Assembly (NCBI GenBank): GCA_963801715.1
Contig: CAWDGB010000006.1
Location: 1-64,000, forward strand
Direction: 5' to 3'
Length of the DNA stretch: 64,000 nt
Origin: CAVVJA01 sp963801715
GTDB lineage: Bacteria; Actinomycetota; Actinomycetes; Mycobacteriales; Jatrophihabitantaceae
Each line of letters begins with the position of its first letter. Within the stretch, counting starts at the first letter, position 1. The position numbers and the translations under genes were made by a program. Below the pieces are notes generated by a model, which was not told the DNA's origin, did not search any database, and was given only the letters and a program-made list of their open reading frames with translations. This document shows positions 17,107-26,479 of the stretch, piece by piece.

Positions 17107-18098
17107 GCCGGCACCTCCACCAGCTCGCGATCCTCCAGATCGTGATCGCCCGGTTCGTGGTCGGCCGAGCGGATGTGATTGCCGGTCAACTCCAGGAACA
17201 CGTCATCCAGCGTCGTCGTGCGCAGGGTCAGGTTGCGCACCGGCGCCACCTGGCTCAGCGCGACCGCCACCGGCCCGATCACGGCCGCCCCGTCGGCCGT
17301 GCTGACCCACAGCTCGCCACCGCGAACCTCGACGCCGCGCACCCCCGGCACCGTCCCCAGGGCGGCCCGGCCCGCCTCCGCGTGCCCGTCGACCTGGGCG
17401 ACGATCACATCGTTACCGACGCTGCGTTTCAACTGCTCGGGCGTGCCCTCGGCGACCAGCCGCCCCCCATCGATGATCCCCACCCGGTCGGCCAGCTCAT
17501 CGGCCTCCTCCAGATACTGCGTGGTCAAGAAGATCGTCATGTCCTGCTCGCGGTTGAGTCGCCGCACCTCCTGCCACATCCGGGCCCGGCTCACCGGATC
17601 CAGGCCCGTCGTCGGCTCGTCCAAAAACAGCACCTGCGGCCCATGCACCAACGCCGCCGCCAGATCCAACCGGCGCCGCATCCCCCCCGAATACGTCCTG
17701 ATCGGCCGAGTCATCGCAGCACCGATATCAACCAGCTGCGCCAGGTCCTCGACCCGGCGGTCGATGTCAGTCCGGGACAGGCCGTACAACCGGCCCTGCA
17801 ACCGCAGCAACTCCAGCCCGGTTTGCTTCGGATCCAACGCCGCCTCCTGCAGCGCCACCCCGATCCGCAGCCGCACCGCACCCGGCTCGGTCGCCACGTC
17901 ATACCCGGCCACTACCGCCCGCCCCTCACTCGGGGTCAACAACGTGCACAAAATCCGCACCATCGTCGACTTACCCGCCCCGTTCGGCCCCAGAAACCCG
18001 TAAATCTCACGGCGCTGCACGTCCAAATCCACATGGTCGACCGCGGTCACCCCGTCGAAACGGCGAACCAGCCCGTCGACGCTGATGGCAGAAGTCAT
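17103..18098 (-). CDS. ABC exporter ATP-binding protein (DrrA-like)
   Basis: The 331-residue protein has Walker A GPNGAGKST (about 37-45), signature YSGGMRRRLDLA, Walker B VLFLDEPTTGLDP and switch His region TTQYLEEADELADRV. A DrrA-type C-terminal extension (after about residue 235) contains LTLRTTTLDDVFLELTG. It drives export together with the ABC-2 permease. ATG 18098 is preferred because it has a GAGGAG ribosome binding site; the frame opens at 18128. It is the first gene of the ATPase, permease, sigma factor series. An IS256 element sits about 155 bases upstream and could affect its promoter. Confidence 0.95.
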   Translation of the reverse strand: MTSAISVDGLVRRFDGVTAVDHVDLDVQRREIYGFLGPNGAGKSTMVRILCTLLTPSEGRAVVAGYDVATEPGAVRLRIGVALQEAALDPKQTGLELLRLQGRLYGLSRTDIDRRVEDLAQLVDIGAAMTRPIRTYSGGMRRRLDLAAALVHGPQVLFLDEPTTGLDPVSRARMWQEVRRLNREQDMTIFLTTQYLEEADELADRVGIIDGGRLVAEGTPEQLKRSVGNDVIVAQVDGHAEAGRAALGTVPGVRGVEVRGGELWVSTADGAAVIGPVAVALSQVAPVRNLTLRTTTLDDVFLELTGNHIRSADHEPGDHDLEDRELVEVPA

Positions 18099-18253
18099 CG
18101 TGTCTCCTCGGTACGGATGGACAGCCACCTGGTGTCGATCACGCTAAGCGTGTGGTCTGACATTCCGTTCTCCTCGACCGCCCGGTGCCTCATACGGATA
18201 GACGCTCCGCGGCCGCGCAAGTAATCGGTCTCCCCTAGGTTGTCCCGCGCTCC

Positions 18254-19679
18254 GTTGAACTTCGGTGGCGGTCCTCGTGATCGTCAGGCGGCGATCACGG
18301 TTTCATCATGACGGACGGCACCGACAGTTTGCGCGGCGACATGCTCGTCGAGCGCGGCGCGCAGCGCGGGCAGGTGCAGGTGACCGTTGACGCGGCGGAA
18401 CTGCTTGCCCGCTTCGACCATCCCGGCGGCGCACCAGCGCAGCGCCATGTTGCCGTTCTGCCAGTTCTTCACGTTGCGCGAGTGGGTGCGGGCGATGGAG
18501 ATCATCGACTCGATGCTGTTCGTGCTGCGCAGCGTGCGGGCCAGGGTGGGCGGCACGCCCAGGCGCAGCACGGTCAGCGTCTCGGCCAGGCCCTCGCGCA
18601 GCGACGCGGCGGCACCGGGATGGGTGCGCTCCAGTTCCTTGGCCAGCGCCTCGAGCTGGGCTTCGGCGGCCAGCGCGGAGTCGGCGTGGTAGGCCGCACG
18701 CATCCGCTTGGTGACGGTCGAGGCGAGGTGATCGGGCAGCTTGTCAGCGACGTTGCGGATCTTGTGCAGTTGACAGCGACCGATCACCGGGTGGTCGAAC
18801 ACCCTCACCACGGCGGCCCGCAGCGCCTTCGCCCCGTCGATGCCGACGAAGATCGGCCGGGTGGTGTCCAGGCCACGATCACGCAGCCCGGTCAGCAGAT
18901 CGGTGACCACGGTGGTGTTCTCGGTGGAGCCCTCGACCAGCCCGAGCGGGTGCTTGGTGCCGTCGATGCCGATCCCGAGCGCCACGACGCACAGGTGCTC
19001 ACCGAAGTGCACGCCGTCGATCATCAACGCCACCAGGTCCAGCTCGCCAAGCGGCGCGGCCAGCAGCTCGGCCAGCGCGGTCTCGGTCGCGGCGACGAAC
19101 CGACGCGAGACCGCGGACTTGCTCGTCGCGCGAGCAGTCTGCTCGACGCGCTGCCCGACCGGTTCGAGCCCGACCGGGTAGCGGCGGGTCGACAGCCCGG
19201 CCAGCATCCGTTCCATCGCCATCCGGCCCAGCACCTCGGTGCGGCTGAACAGTTCGTAGGACGGCACCGGCAGCTCGCCGGACCCGTCGACGGCGCGCAT
19301 CCGCGGCCGGGCTCACCGGCACCCGCCGCCCGCCGAGGGTGACCGAGCCGGCCTCGGTGCCGTGCCGCACCGCACTCCGGTCCGGATCGTGCTTGCCCTT
19401 CGGCCCGCACACCGCGGCCACGTCGGCGTCCATCATCGCGGCCATCACCTGCAGCCCGGTGCCCACAGCCATCGCGAGCAGCCCCTCCTGCACGTCGCCG
19501 GCCAGCTCGGCCATCGCGACCGTCACCGCCTCCGGCACGGCCAGCCCCATCGCGGCAGCATCGTTCGTCTGGTAGTTCTTCTTCACAGCGGTCCCCTGTC
19601 TGTTGGGTCGACTTGGCGGTCGCCCAACACCTACCGCAACGGCAGGTGTCAGGCGGGGGACCGCCACCTCAACTTCTAC
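18254..19679. mobile_element. IS256-family insertion sequence
   Basis: The transposase gene is bounded by imperfect terminal inverted repeats. The left end reads GAACTTCGGTGGCGGTCC (to 18273) and the right end, on the minus strand, reads GAAGTTGAGGTGGCGGTCC (from about 19676). The shared core GGTGGCGGTCC is perfect. The total length of about 1.43 kb is normal for this family. No clear 8-9 base target duplication is visible at the edges I chose, so the exact ends are uncertain by a few bases. Confidence 0.8.
18284..19586 (-). CDS. IS256-family transposase, one apparent frameshift
   Basis: GTG 19586 with an AGGGGA ribosome binding site opens the frame KKNYQTNDAAAMGLAVPEAV. Removing one base from GGG at 19309-19311 continues it as VPVSRPRMRAVDGSGELPVP into the catalytic part. 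The DDE core shows LMIDGVHFGEH, VGIDGAKALRAAV and RTLRSTNSIESMISIARTHS, with the conserved Asp, Asp and Glu. The restored length is about 433 residues. IS256 transposases are normally one frame, so the shift either inactivates the element or is a read error. Nothing at the junction looks like a programmed-slippage signal. Confidence 0.9.
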
Positions 19680-19801
19680 GAGACCCGGGAACCGGTTCCC
19701 GGCAGCGACTGCAGCCCGCGCAGCAGCCACCCGAACTCTCCGCCGCGTTGTAAGTGACACAGACTGGTCCAGGACACGACACTGAGAGGGAGGTCACCGC
19801 G

Positions 19802-20257
19802 GTGATCGAGTATTCGATCGCGCGGGTCGGCGCTTCGGACGTGAGCGACTTGCTGCCATTGATGCGCGCGTACTGCGACTTCTACCACGCGGCACCCAGC
19901 GACGAGGATCTGATTGCCCTGGCAACGATGCTGGTCGAAGATCCCGATCACGAAGGGGTGCAGCTGATCGCGCGGGATGCCGCCGGGCACGGAGCGGGAT
20001 TCGCCACGGTGTACTGGACGTGGTCGACTACCAGTGCCGCGCGGATCGGCGTCATGAACGACCTGTTCGTCGCCGAACATGCCCGCGGGCGGGGTTTGGC
20101 GGCGCAGCTGATCGCCGAATGCCGGACTGAGACCGCCCGCCGGGGTGCGCGACGGTTGACCTGGCAGACCGCGCCCGACAACGTCCGGGCCCAGGGGGTC
20201 TACGAGCGGCTCGGGGCGACCCGCGAACAGTGGGTTGACTACTGGCTTGCTTGGTAG
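19802..20257 (+). CDS. GNAT-family N-acetyltransferase
   Basis: The 151-residue protein shows the GNAT acetyl-CoA fold: the motif A segment NDLFVAEHARGRGLAAQLIA (Q/R-x-x-G-x-G/A type) and the motif B end NVRAQGVYERLGATREQWVD followed by YWLAW. GTG 19802 follows a GGGAGG ribosome binding site by about 8 bases; upstream frame from 19754 is not needed. It lies right of the IS element and is transcribed away from it. Substrate is unknown. Confidence 0.9.
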   Translation: MIEYSIARVGASDVSDLLPLMRAYCDFYHAAPSDEDLIALATMLVEDPDHEGVQLIARDAAGHGAGFATVYWTWSTTSAARIGVMNDLFVAEHARGRGLAAQLIAECRTETARRGARRLTWQTAPDNVRAQGVYERLGATREQWVDYWLAW

Positions 20258-20453
20258 CCGCGCGTCACGAGGCCGCCGGACAGATCATCGAGACTGGCAG
20301 TAGCCGACTCGTCCGTGCGACTTGGGTCAGCGGGTGCGGCTGCCGCACTGGACGGCAGCAGCGGGCAAGGGCAGCATCAGTTGAGATCGATTCGCCGCAG
20401 TCCAGCGGCCGACGCAGTGCCATTGACCCGGGTATGTGAGCGAGGGGCCGGCC

Positions 20454-22373
20454 ATGCTTGAGCTGCTGACGGGAATCGTCATCATTTTGGTGGCGGTGTT
20501 CGTGATTCGACGGCTACTGGGTATCGACCGAGGCCGCTGGTTGATCACGGTGGGCGCCGTGTTCGCTGGTGAGGCAGCGGCGACAGCGATTCTCAGCGCC
20601 GTCTATGGAGGGGTGTCTAAGGTCCCGGCCGCTGGGCTGGCGGCGGGATGGGCGTTGGTGACGATTTTCGCCATGCTCGTCGTGGTGCTGGTCGAGCTGC
20701 TGACCGGTCCTCGTGCTCGAGGTCGACTACGTGGCGTTCCGCGTCCTATACGGCAATTGCGGTTGATGGCTCGCCGCAGCTCGCGCTACTTCGAGGTGGC
20801 TCGCATCGTCGTGCGCCGCGGACTGTTGCGCCCCGGAGGCGGCGCCGACGGCGAGCTGGGCGGATCGCGGCTGGGTCGATCGCTGCGGCTGACATTCGAA
20901 GATGCCGGCGGTCTGTTCGTCAAGCTCGGCCAAGCAATGGCCCAGCAGCCACAGCTGGTGACGCAACCGGTTGCGGCGGAACTGGCCTCTCTGCACGACA
21001 GTGCCACACCGGCGGATCCGGCCGCCGCGCGCGCTGTTATCACCGAAGAACTCGGTCCTCCCGAGGAGGTGTTTGCGCAGCTCAGCTCGGTTCCGCTGGG
21101 TGCGGCGTCCATCGGCCAGACGTACCCGGCCCGCCTCCCTGACGAACGCGATGTGGTGATCAAGGTTCAGCGGCCGGGTGTGGCTGAGTCGATCGAATGT
21201 GATCTTGATATTCTGCGCCGCCTTGCCAGTCGGCTACACCGCCGGACGGTATGGGCTCGATCGCTCGGGCTGCGGGAACTGGTTGCCGGCTTTGACCAGC
21301 GAACCCGGGAGGAGCTGGATTTCCGGATCGAGGGAAACAGCGGGCGGGCAGCACGTCGCGCACTACAGGACGCGGATCCGATCTGCGTGCCGGCTGTCGT
21401 CGACGGCCTCACCACATCCCGGGTGTTGGTGCAGGAACGAGCTGACGGCCGGAGTATTGGCGCGCCGGGCGCATTTGACGGCTGGGATCCCGAGCGTCGT
21501 CAGCTGTTGGCAGACGCATTACTCGGCTTCATGCTGCGGCAGATGCTGTCTGGCGACGTATTTCACGCCGACCCACATCCTGGAAACGTGTTCGTTCGCC
21601 CGGACGGCCGCCTCGAGCTCATTGACTTCGGTGCGGTGGGCCGACTTGACCCGTACGAACGGGCAGGGCTGATCGACCTGCTGCGGGGACTGCACAGCGA
21701 GCAGCCGTCGGTGATCCGGGAGGGCGTGCTGCGGATTGGCACGATCACTCGAAGCATCGACGAGGACTCATTGGACCGAGAACTCGCCCGGCTACTCAGC
21801 CGTACTCGCGGCCCCGACGATACGATCAACCCACAGTTGTTCGAAGACCTGCTGTTCGTGCTGCGCGAGTTCGGGATCCTGCTCCCCCGCTCCACGACCA
21901 CTCTGTTCCGTACGCTCGTAACCCTGCTCGGCACCCTCGAGGTCATCGCGCCTGGTTACCGTCTGATCGACGCCGCGCCGCGCGTCGGCGGCGAGATCGT
22001 GCGGGAAGAGAGCCTGCCCGCAAGCCCGTCGGAGTTCATCATGCGCGCGGCGATGCAGAACGCCACAGCTGTGCAGCGGTTGCCGCAGCACGTCGATTCC
22101 ATATCCCGCCGGCTACTCCGCGGTGATCTTCGGATACAAACCAGCCTGCTTTCCGAGGCGGAGGACGTCCGCATCGTCAAGGGCTTCGTGAACCGAATGG
22201 TGCTGGCTCTTGTCGCCTCCGCCCTCGCGCTGTCGTCGGCGCTCATGCTGGCTGCAGACTCGCCGCCCGTTCTCGGCTTCCGGCTGGTCAACTTGCTCGG
22301 CGCGATCGGTCTTTTCTTTTCGACGCTCGTGCTGCTCAGGCTCTTGGTGCAGATACTCCGCGACCGCGACTAG
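20454..22373 (+). CDS. UbiB/ABC1-family atypical kinase, membrane-anchored
   Basis: The 639-residue protein has two or three N-terminal membrane helices (from LLTGIVIILVAVFVIRRLLG) and a central ABC1/UbiB kinase-like domain (about 130-470). Two C-terminal helices (VLALVASALALSSALML and LVNLLGAIGLFFSTLVLLRL) follow. Family motifs are clear: the KxGQ segment FVKLGQAMAQQPQL, the Ala-rich nucleotide loop PLGAASIGQ, VVIKVQRPG with the lysine, and HADPHPGN with IDFGAVGRL as metal-binding motifs. UbiB proteins have ATPase/kinase activity linked to isoprenoid lipid (quinone) homeostasis. ATG 20454 with GAGGGG is chosen over GTG 20436. It starts a run of four co-directional genes with unusual enzymes (GCS2, DUF2252, YihY). 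Confidence 0.93.
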   Translation: MLELLTGIVIILVAVFVIRRLLGIDRGRWLITVGAVFAGEAAATAILSAVYGGVSKVPAAGLAAGWALVTIFAMLVVVLVELLTGPRARGRLRGVPRPIRQLRLMARRSSRYFEVARIVVRRGLLRPGGGADGELGGSRLGRSLRLTFEDAGGLFVKLGQAMAQQPQLVTQPVAAELASLHDSATPADPAAARAVITEELGPPEEVFAQLSSVPLGAASIGQTYPARLPDERDVVIKVQRPGVAESIECDLDILRRLASRLHRRTVWARSLGLRELVAGFDQRTREELDFRIEGNSGRAARRALQDADPICVPAVVDGLTTSRVLVQERADGRSIGAPGAFDGWDPERRQLLADALLGFMLRQMLSGDVFHADPHPGNVFVRPDGRLELIDFGAVGRLDPYERAGLIDLLRGLHSEQPSVIREGVLRIGTITRSIDEDSLDRELARLLSRTRGPDDTINPQLFEDLLFVLREFGILLPRSTTTLFRTLVTLLGTLEVIAPGYRLIDAAPRVGGEIVREESLPASPSEFIMRAAMQNATAVQRLPQHVDSISRRLLRGDLRIQTSLLSEAEDVRIVKGFVNRMVLALVASALALSSALMLAADSPPVLGFRLVNLLGAIGLFFSTLVLLRLLVQILRDRD

Positions 22374-22941
22374 GCGGCTGCCCGCTCGGCGGCGGCTCAT
22401 CTTGCGGTGGCTCCGCCCCTAACGGTTCACATCAAAGACGCCGCGCGGCGCGTGCAGCTCCGACGCGTGGTCTCCGTGTCCGCCATGGCCCCGTAGCTTA
22501 GAACCGAAAAAACCTCCCCGTACGTCGGGTAGGTGAACATCCGGTTGCGAAGCGGTGCAGCCACCGAAGCACCGCTCGGCTGGCCGCTCGACGCGCGGCG
22601 TGCCAACCGGCAACGGCCGAGCCGTGGATGTCACCGGGGTCGTCGGCTGGCTTGCGGATCACGTCCCACACCTCGGCGCCATACGCGGTGCAGCCTCGAC
22701 TGGCGAGCCCCCGCCGCGGTGCGCGGCGGGGCTGGATACGACTGTTTGGCGGGCGAGGTCTGCTGTCTTGGCAGCGGCGATGTCGATGGCGAGGTCACCG
22801 ACGTAGTTCTCGCGCAGAGCCAAAATGATCCTGACTGTTGGTCTCGACCCAGGTGCCGACAACCGGATCCGTCGCAGCACTGACTGGATGGCCGCGGATC
22901 TGCCAAGCTCTGGTTATATCGCGATGGGGGAGGTGGCCGTC
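22374..22941. other. 568-base intergenic, no supported gene
   Basis: No gene is supported. A minus-strand stretch near 22750-22850 reads protein-like (RIILALRENYVGDLAIDIAA), but it has no recognisable family, start site or partner segments. The interval must contain any separate promoter of the GCS2-type gene. Confidence 0.35.
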
Positions 22942-24424
22942 ATGGGCGAGGACGTCGACAGTCGGAACTTCACCCGACAGGATCGGCAGCAGTACCGCGG
23001 CAAGGTGCGGCGCTGCCTGGATGTGTTGGCCGCAGATGCTTGCCGAGGCCAAGTTTGATTTCGAACGCCCGCTGACCGGCCTGGAGATCGAGTTCAATCT
23101 CATCGATGCCGATCAGGATCCGGCGATGCGCAACGCCGACGTGCTTGCCGCGATCGCCAACGAGAACTTTCAGACTGAGCTCGGGCAGTTCAATATCGAG
23201 ATCAACGTCCGTCCGCGTGGCCTGGCCGGGAGCGCGGTGGCGGAACTGGAAACCGAGTTGCGGGCGAGCCTCAACGATGCCGAGGAACGCTCCCGGGCCA
23301 TCGGAGCGCATATCGTCATGATCGGCATGCTGCCGACGCTCACTCCGGAACATCTCACAGGCGAAACGCTGAGCGCGAACCCGCGGTACAAGCTGATCAA
23401 CGAACAGATCTTCGCGGCCCGGGGCGAGGACTTGTACATCGCAATCGAGGGCGTCGAGCGGCTGTCTACGCACGCCGACACGATCGCGCCCGAAGCGGCG
23501 TGCACGAGCGTGCAATTTCACCTGCAGGTCAGTCCGCAGGACTACGCGTCAAGCTGGAACGCGGCCCAATGTCTGGCCGGCGTGCAGCTCGCGCTGGGCG
23601 CAAACTCGCCATTCCTGTTCGGCAAGGAGCTGTGGCGGGAGACGCGCGTCGCGCTGTTCGAGCAGGCTACCGATACCCGGCCAGAGGAGCTGAAGGTCCA
23701 GGGCGTGCGCCCGCGAGTGTGGTTCGGCGAACGGTGGATCACCTCAATCTTCGATCAGTTCGAAGAGAACGTCAGGTACTTCCCGGCACTGTTGCCGGTT
23801 TGCGATGACGAGGATCCGGTGGAGGCGCTGGCCCGCGGCGTTACGCCCCGCCTGGCTGAATTGCGGATGCACAACGGCACCATCTACCGCTGGAATCGTC
23901 CGATATACGACGTGTACCGGGGAAAGCCGCACCTACGCGTGGAAAACCGTGTGCTCCCAGCTGGTCCGACCGTGGTCGACGTCCTCGCAAACGCAGCCTT
24001 CTACTACGGCCTACTGCGAACGCTGTGCGAGCAGGAACGGCCGGTGTGGTCGCAGATGTCCTTCCGAACCGCCGAGGACAACTTCGGCGCAGGCGCCCGG
24101 CACGGCATCCACGCACAGATCTACTGGCCCGGTGTGGGTGAGGTGCCCGCTACCGAGCTGGTGCTACGACACCTCATACCGCTGGCGCATCAGGGGCTTG
24201 CCGCGTGGGGCATCGACTCATCGCTCAGTGACCGGCTGCTCGGCGTCATCGAAAGGCGCTGCACCGCGCACGTCAACGGCGCCGAATGGCAGGCCCGCGC
24301 CTTCCACCAGATCGACGAGGACAAGCGGCCGCTGGACCGGCGCGACGCATTTCGGGAGATGCTGCGCCGCTACGTCGAACACATGCACACCAACGAGCCG
24401 GTGCACACTTGGCCGCTGACCTGA
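22942..24424 (+). CDS. GCS2-family glutamate-cysteine-ligase-like enzyme, one apparent frameshift
   Basis: ATG 22942, after GGGGGAGG, starts MGEDVDSRNFTRQDRQQYRG and continues KVRRCLDVLA. Dropping one base from CC at 23030-23031 joins this to QMLAEAKFDFERPLTGLEIE with the rest of the enzyme, 493 residues in all. The N-terminal G-x-E-I/V-E-F-N element, the TELGQFNIEINVRPR segment and PEAACTSVQFHLQVSPQDYA fit the carboxylate-amine ligase superfamily (GCS2/YbdK type), which forms gamma-glutamyl or similar amide bonds with ATP. A role in glutathione synthesis is not implied, because Actinobacteria mostly use mycothiol. It lies between a UbiB kinase and a DUF2252 protein, which may be its pathway partners. 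Confidence 0.88.
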
Positions 24425-24746
24425 CCGATGGTCAGCTCATAGGCGTGGCCCGGTCGGTCAGCTCCTTGTACCCGGGTCGCTGAACTCATATTGCGCAACG
24501 GGAGCGGCAGGCTCAGCATGATGTGGATCACACCGGTGAAGTAGATCCCTGGTCGTCGTCGGAGGCGGCTAGCGCAATGGCACCACGCTGCCTTGTCGGT
24601 CAACGCTGGGATCCCTTCTTGGTGCATTCCCGTCGCGTGACCTGCCAACGCAACGGGCACACTTCTCACATGCGGATCGGCGGCAGCATCACATACCCCG
24701 TGCGCGACACCAGCACGCTGGCGCCGGCCACCCGCAGGCCGCGGCG
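24425..24746. other. 322-base intergenic, nothing recognised
   Basis: The spacer between the GCS2-type and DUF2252 genes holds no gene I can support. Short protein-like runs on the minus strand are in different frames and end at once. Confidence 0.35.
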
Positions 24747-26174
24747 ATGAGCAGCCACTCGGCCGACTCGACGAAGCGGACCGGATTGTCGCTTCCCGAC
24801 CCGGCCGCGTTTGCATCGCTGCGCAGCCGCCCGATCTCTCGCTCCGATCGAATCGCCGTCGGCCGACGACTACGCGAGCAAGTGCCACGCTCATCGCTGG
24901 GCGAATGGACTCCGCCGACCGGGCGCCCGGACATCGTCGCCCAGATCATGGATTCCCACCAAGGACGAGTGGAACGGCTCATCCCGATCCGAGTAGCGCG
25001 GATGGCGGCCTCCCCATATGGCTTCCTGCGCGGCGCCGCCGTCGTGATGGCTGAAGACCTCGGCCGGCTGCCAGCCACCGGTATCCAGCCGGTCATTTGC
25101 GGTGACGCCCACCTCGGCAATTTCGGCTTCTACGCGTCACCCGAGCAGGACCTGGTGATCGACCTCAATGACTTCGACGAAGCGCACCCGGGCGGATGGG
25201 AATGGGACTTGCGTCGCCTCGCGGCCAGCGTGTGGGTAGCAGGGCGGCAGAACAACCTCACCGAGCAGGAATGCGGTACTGCGGTCACCGCGCTGTCGGC
25301 CACTTATCGCCACCATGTTCGATGGCTTGCGCAGCAGCCACTACTCATCCGAACCTACGACCGACTCGACCTAGACCGGCTCCGTGCTACCGCTGCCGAC
25401 CAGAAGCTGCTCGCCGAGATCGACCGGGCCTCGGCCCGCGCACGGCACCGCGTCAGCGACCGGGCTCTACCACGCTTCACCGAGACAGGCACGCACGGGC
25501 GGCGCATCGTCGAGGAGCCGCCGCTGATCACCCGCGTCAACGATGAGGACGCCGATCAGCTCGCCGCCGCGCTTGACGATTACCTCGCCACTTTGTCCAC
25601 GCAGTGGCGGCAGGTCCTCGGCGGCTACACCATTGTCGATATCGCCCACAAAGTCGTCGGGGTGGGCAGCGTCGGCCTCCGCGCATATGTCGTGCTCTGC
25701 GAAGGTAGCAGCAACGAAGACGTCGTCTTCCTGCAACTCAAAGAAGCCCGCCGCTCGGTCATCGCCCGCTACGTCCACGGCGATACCGCCTGGCACGCCC
25801 ACCAAGGACAACGCGTCGTCGAATACCAGCAACGACTGCAGACTGTCTCCGATCCGCTGCTGGGCTGGACGACTGTCGCCGGTCGGCAGTACTACGTCAG
25901 GCAGTTCCGCAACATGAAGGGCAGCATCGCCCTCGATGCCCTCGGCCGCGACGCACTCACCGACTATGTGGGCATTTGCGGCAGGCTGCTTGCCAAAGGG
26001 CACGCCCGCACCACCGGTGCCTCCATGATCGCCGGATACGCCGGCGCTTCCAACAAGCTCGACCGGGCGATGTACCGGTTCGCCCGCGCCTACGCCGACC
26101 AGACCGAACGCGACCACCAGCGACTGCTCCAGGCCGTCGCCCTCGGCCTGCTGCCCATTGAATCGCAGGACTAG
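24747..26174 (+). CDS. DUF2252 family protein
   Basis: The 475-residue protein matches DUF2252 throughout: R-x-x-RM-x-x-SPYGFLRGAA near residue 90, ICGDAHLGNFGFYASPEQDL near 115-135, IDLNDFDEAHPGGWEWDLRR, and QLKEARRSVIARYV. The GDAHLGNFG and NDFDEA elements recall the HGD-x-x-x-N and D-x-D catalytic loops of aminoglycoside-kinase-like folds, so it is probably a kinase-like enzyme of unknown substrate (inference from motif form). ATG 24747 has only a weak ribosome binding site. Neighbouring UbiB kinase, GCS2-type ligase and YihY membrane protein suggest a shared but uncharacterised metabolic or envelope function. Confidence 0.92.
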   Translation: MSSHSADSTKRTGLSLPDPAAFASLRSRPISRSDRIAVGRRLREQVPRSSLGEWTPPTGRPDIVAQIMDSHQGRVERLIPIRVARMAASPYGFLRGAAVVMAEDLGRLPATGIQPVICGDAHLGNFGFYASPEQDLVIDLNDFDEAHPGGWEWDLRRLAASVWVAGRQNNLTEQECGTAVTALSATYRHHVRWLAQQPLLIRTYDRLDLDRLRATAADQKLLAEIDRASARARHRVSDRALPRFTETGTHGRRIVEEPPLITRVNDEDADQLAAALDDYLATLSTQWRQVLGGYTIVDIAHKVVGVGSVGLRAYVVLCEGSSNEDVVFLQLKEARRSVIARYVHGDTAWHAHQGQRVVEYQQRLQTVSDPLLGWTTVAGRQYYVRQFRNMKGSIALDALGRDALTDYVGICGRLLAKGHARTTGASMIAGYAGASNKLDRAMYRFARAYADQTERDHQRLLQAVALGLLPIESQD

Positions 26175-26479
26175 CAGCATCCGACAGCCCCATGCCCGGC
26201 CCACCGGCTCACTCGCCTCCACAATCAAGGGGAAACACGAGCTGCACGCATACACTGCTTGGTCGACTCCATCTGGGCGATGGGTCGACGTCCGGCCCCA
26301 CTCTTGACGCAGCGGGACCCGGACGCCTCCTGGCCGGGGAACGCCGGCTTACCCCGCTACGCGGTGCGCTCCATGGACCACCACCCACGTTAGTCCGGCG
26401 GCAGCGTCATTGACCGGCGGCTACGGTGGCGCTGGGGTGGCAGTGCCCCGGGGGGGCCGGCGTCGGCAGGTGAATCGGC
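26175..26479. other. 305-base intergenic, nothing recognised
   Basis: No gene or clear hairpin is seen between the DUF2252 gene and the YihY gene. A separate promoter for the latter may lie here. Confidence 0.35.

Noticed and set aside
18284..19586. Programmed frameshift in the IS256 transposase
   Set aside because: IS256 transposases are single-frame and the shift matches the +1 homopolymer pattern seen in unrelated genes.
22659..22880. Minus-strand 73-codon frame in the 22.4-22.9 kb gap
   Set aside because: Some helical-looking sequence but no family match, ribosome binding site or neighbour support.
24670..24740. Minus-strand run GASVLVSRTGYVMLPPIRM ending in a stop
   Set aside because: Too short, overlaps the DUF2252 start and has no upstream continuation in one frame.
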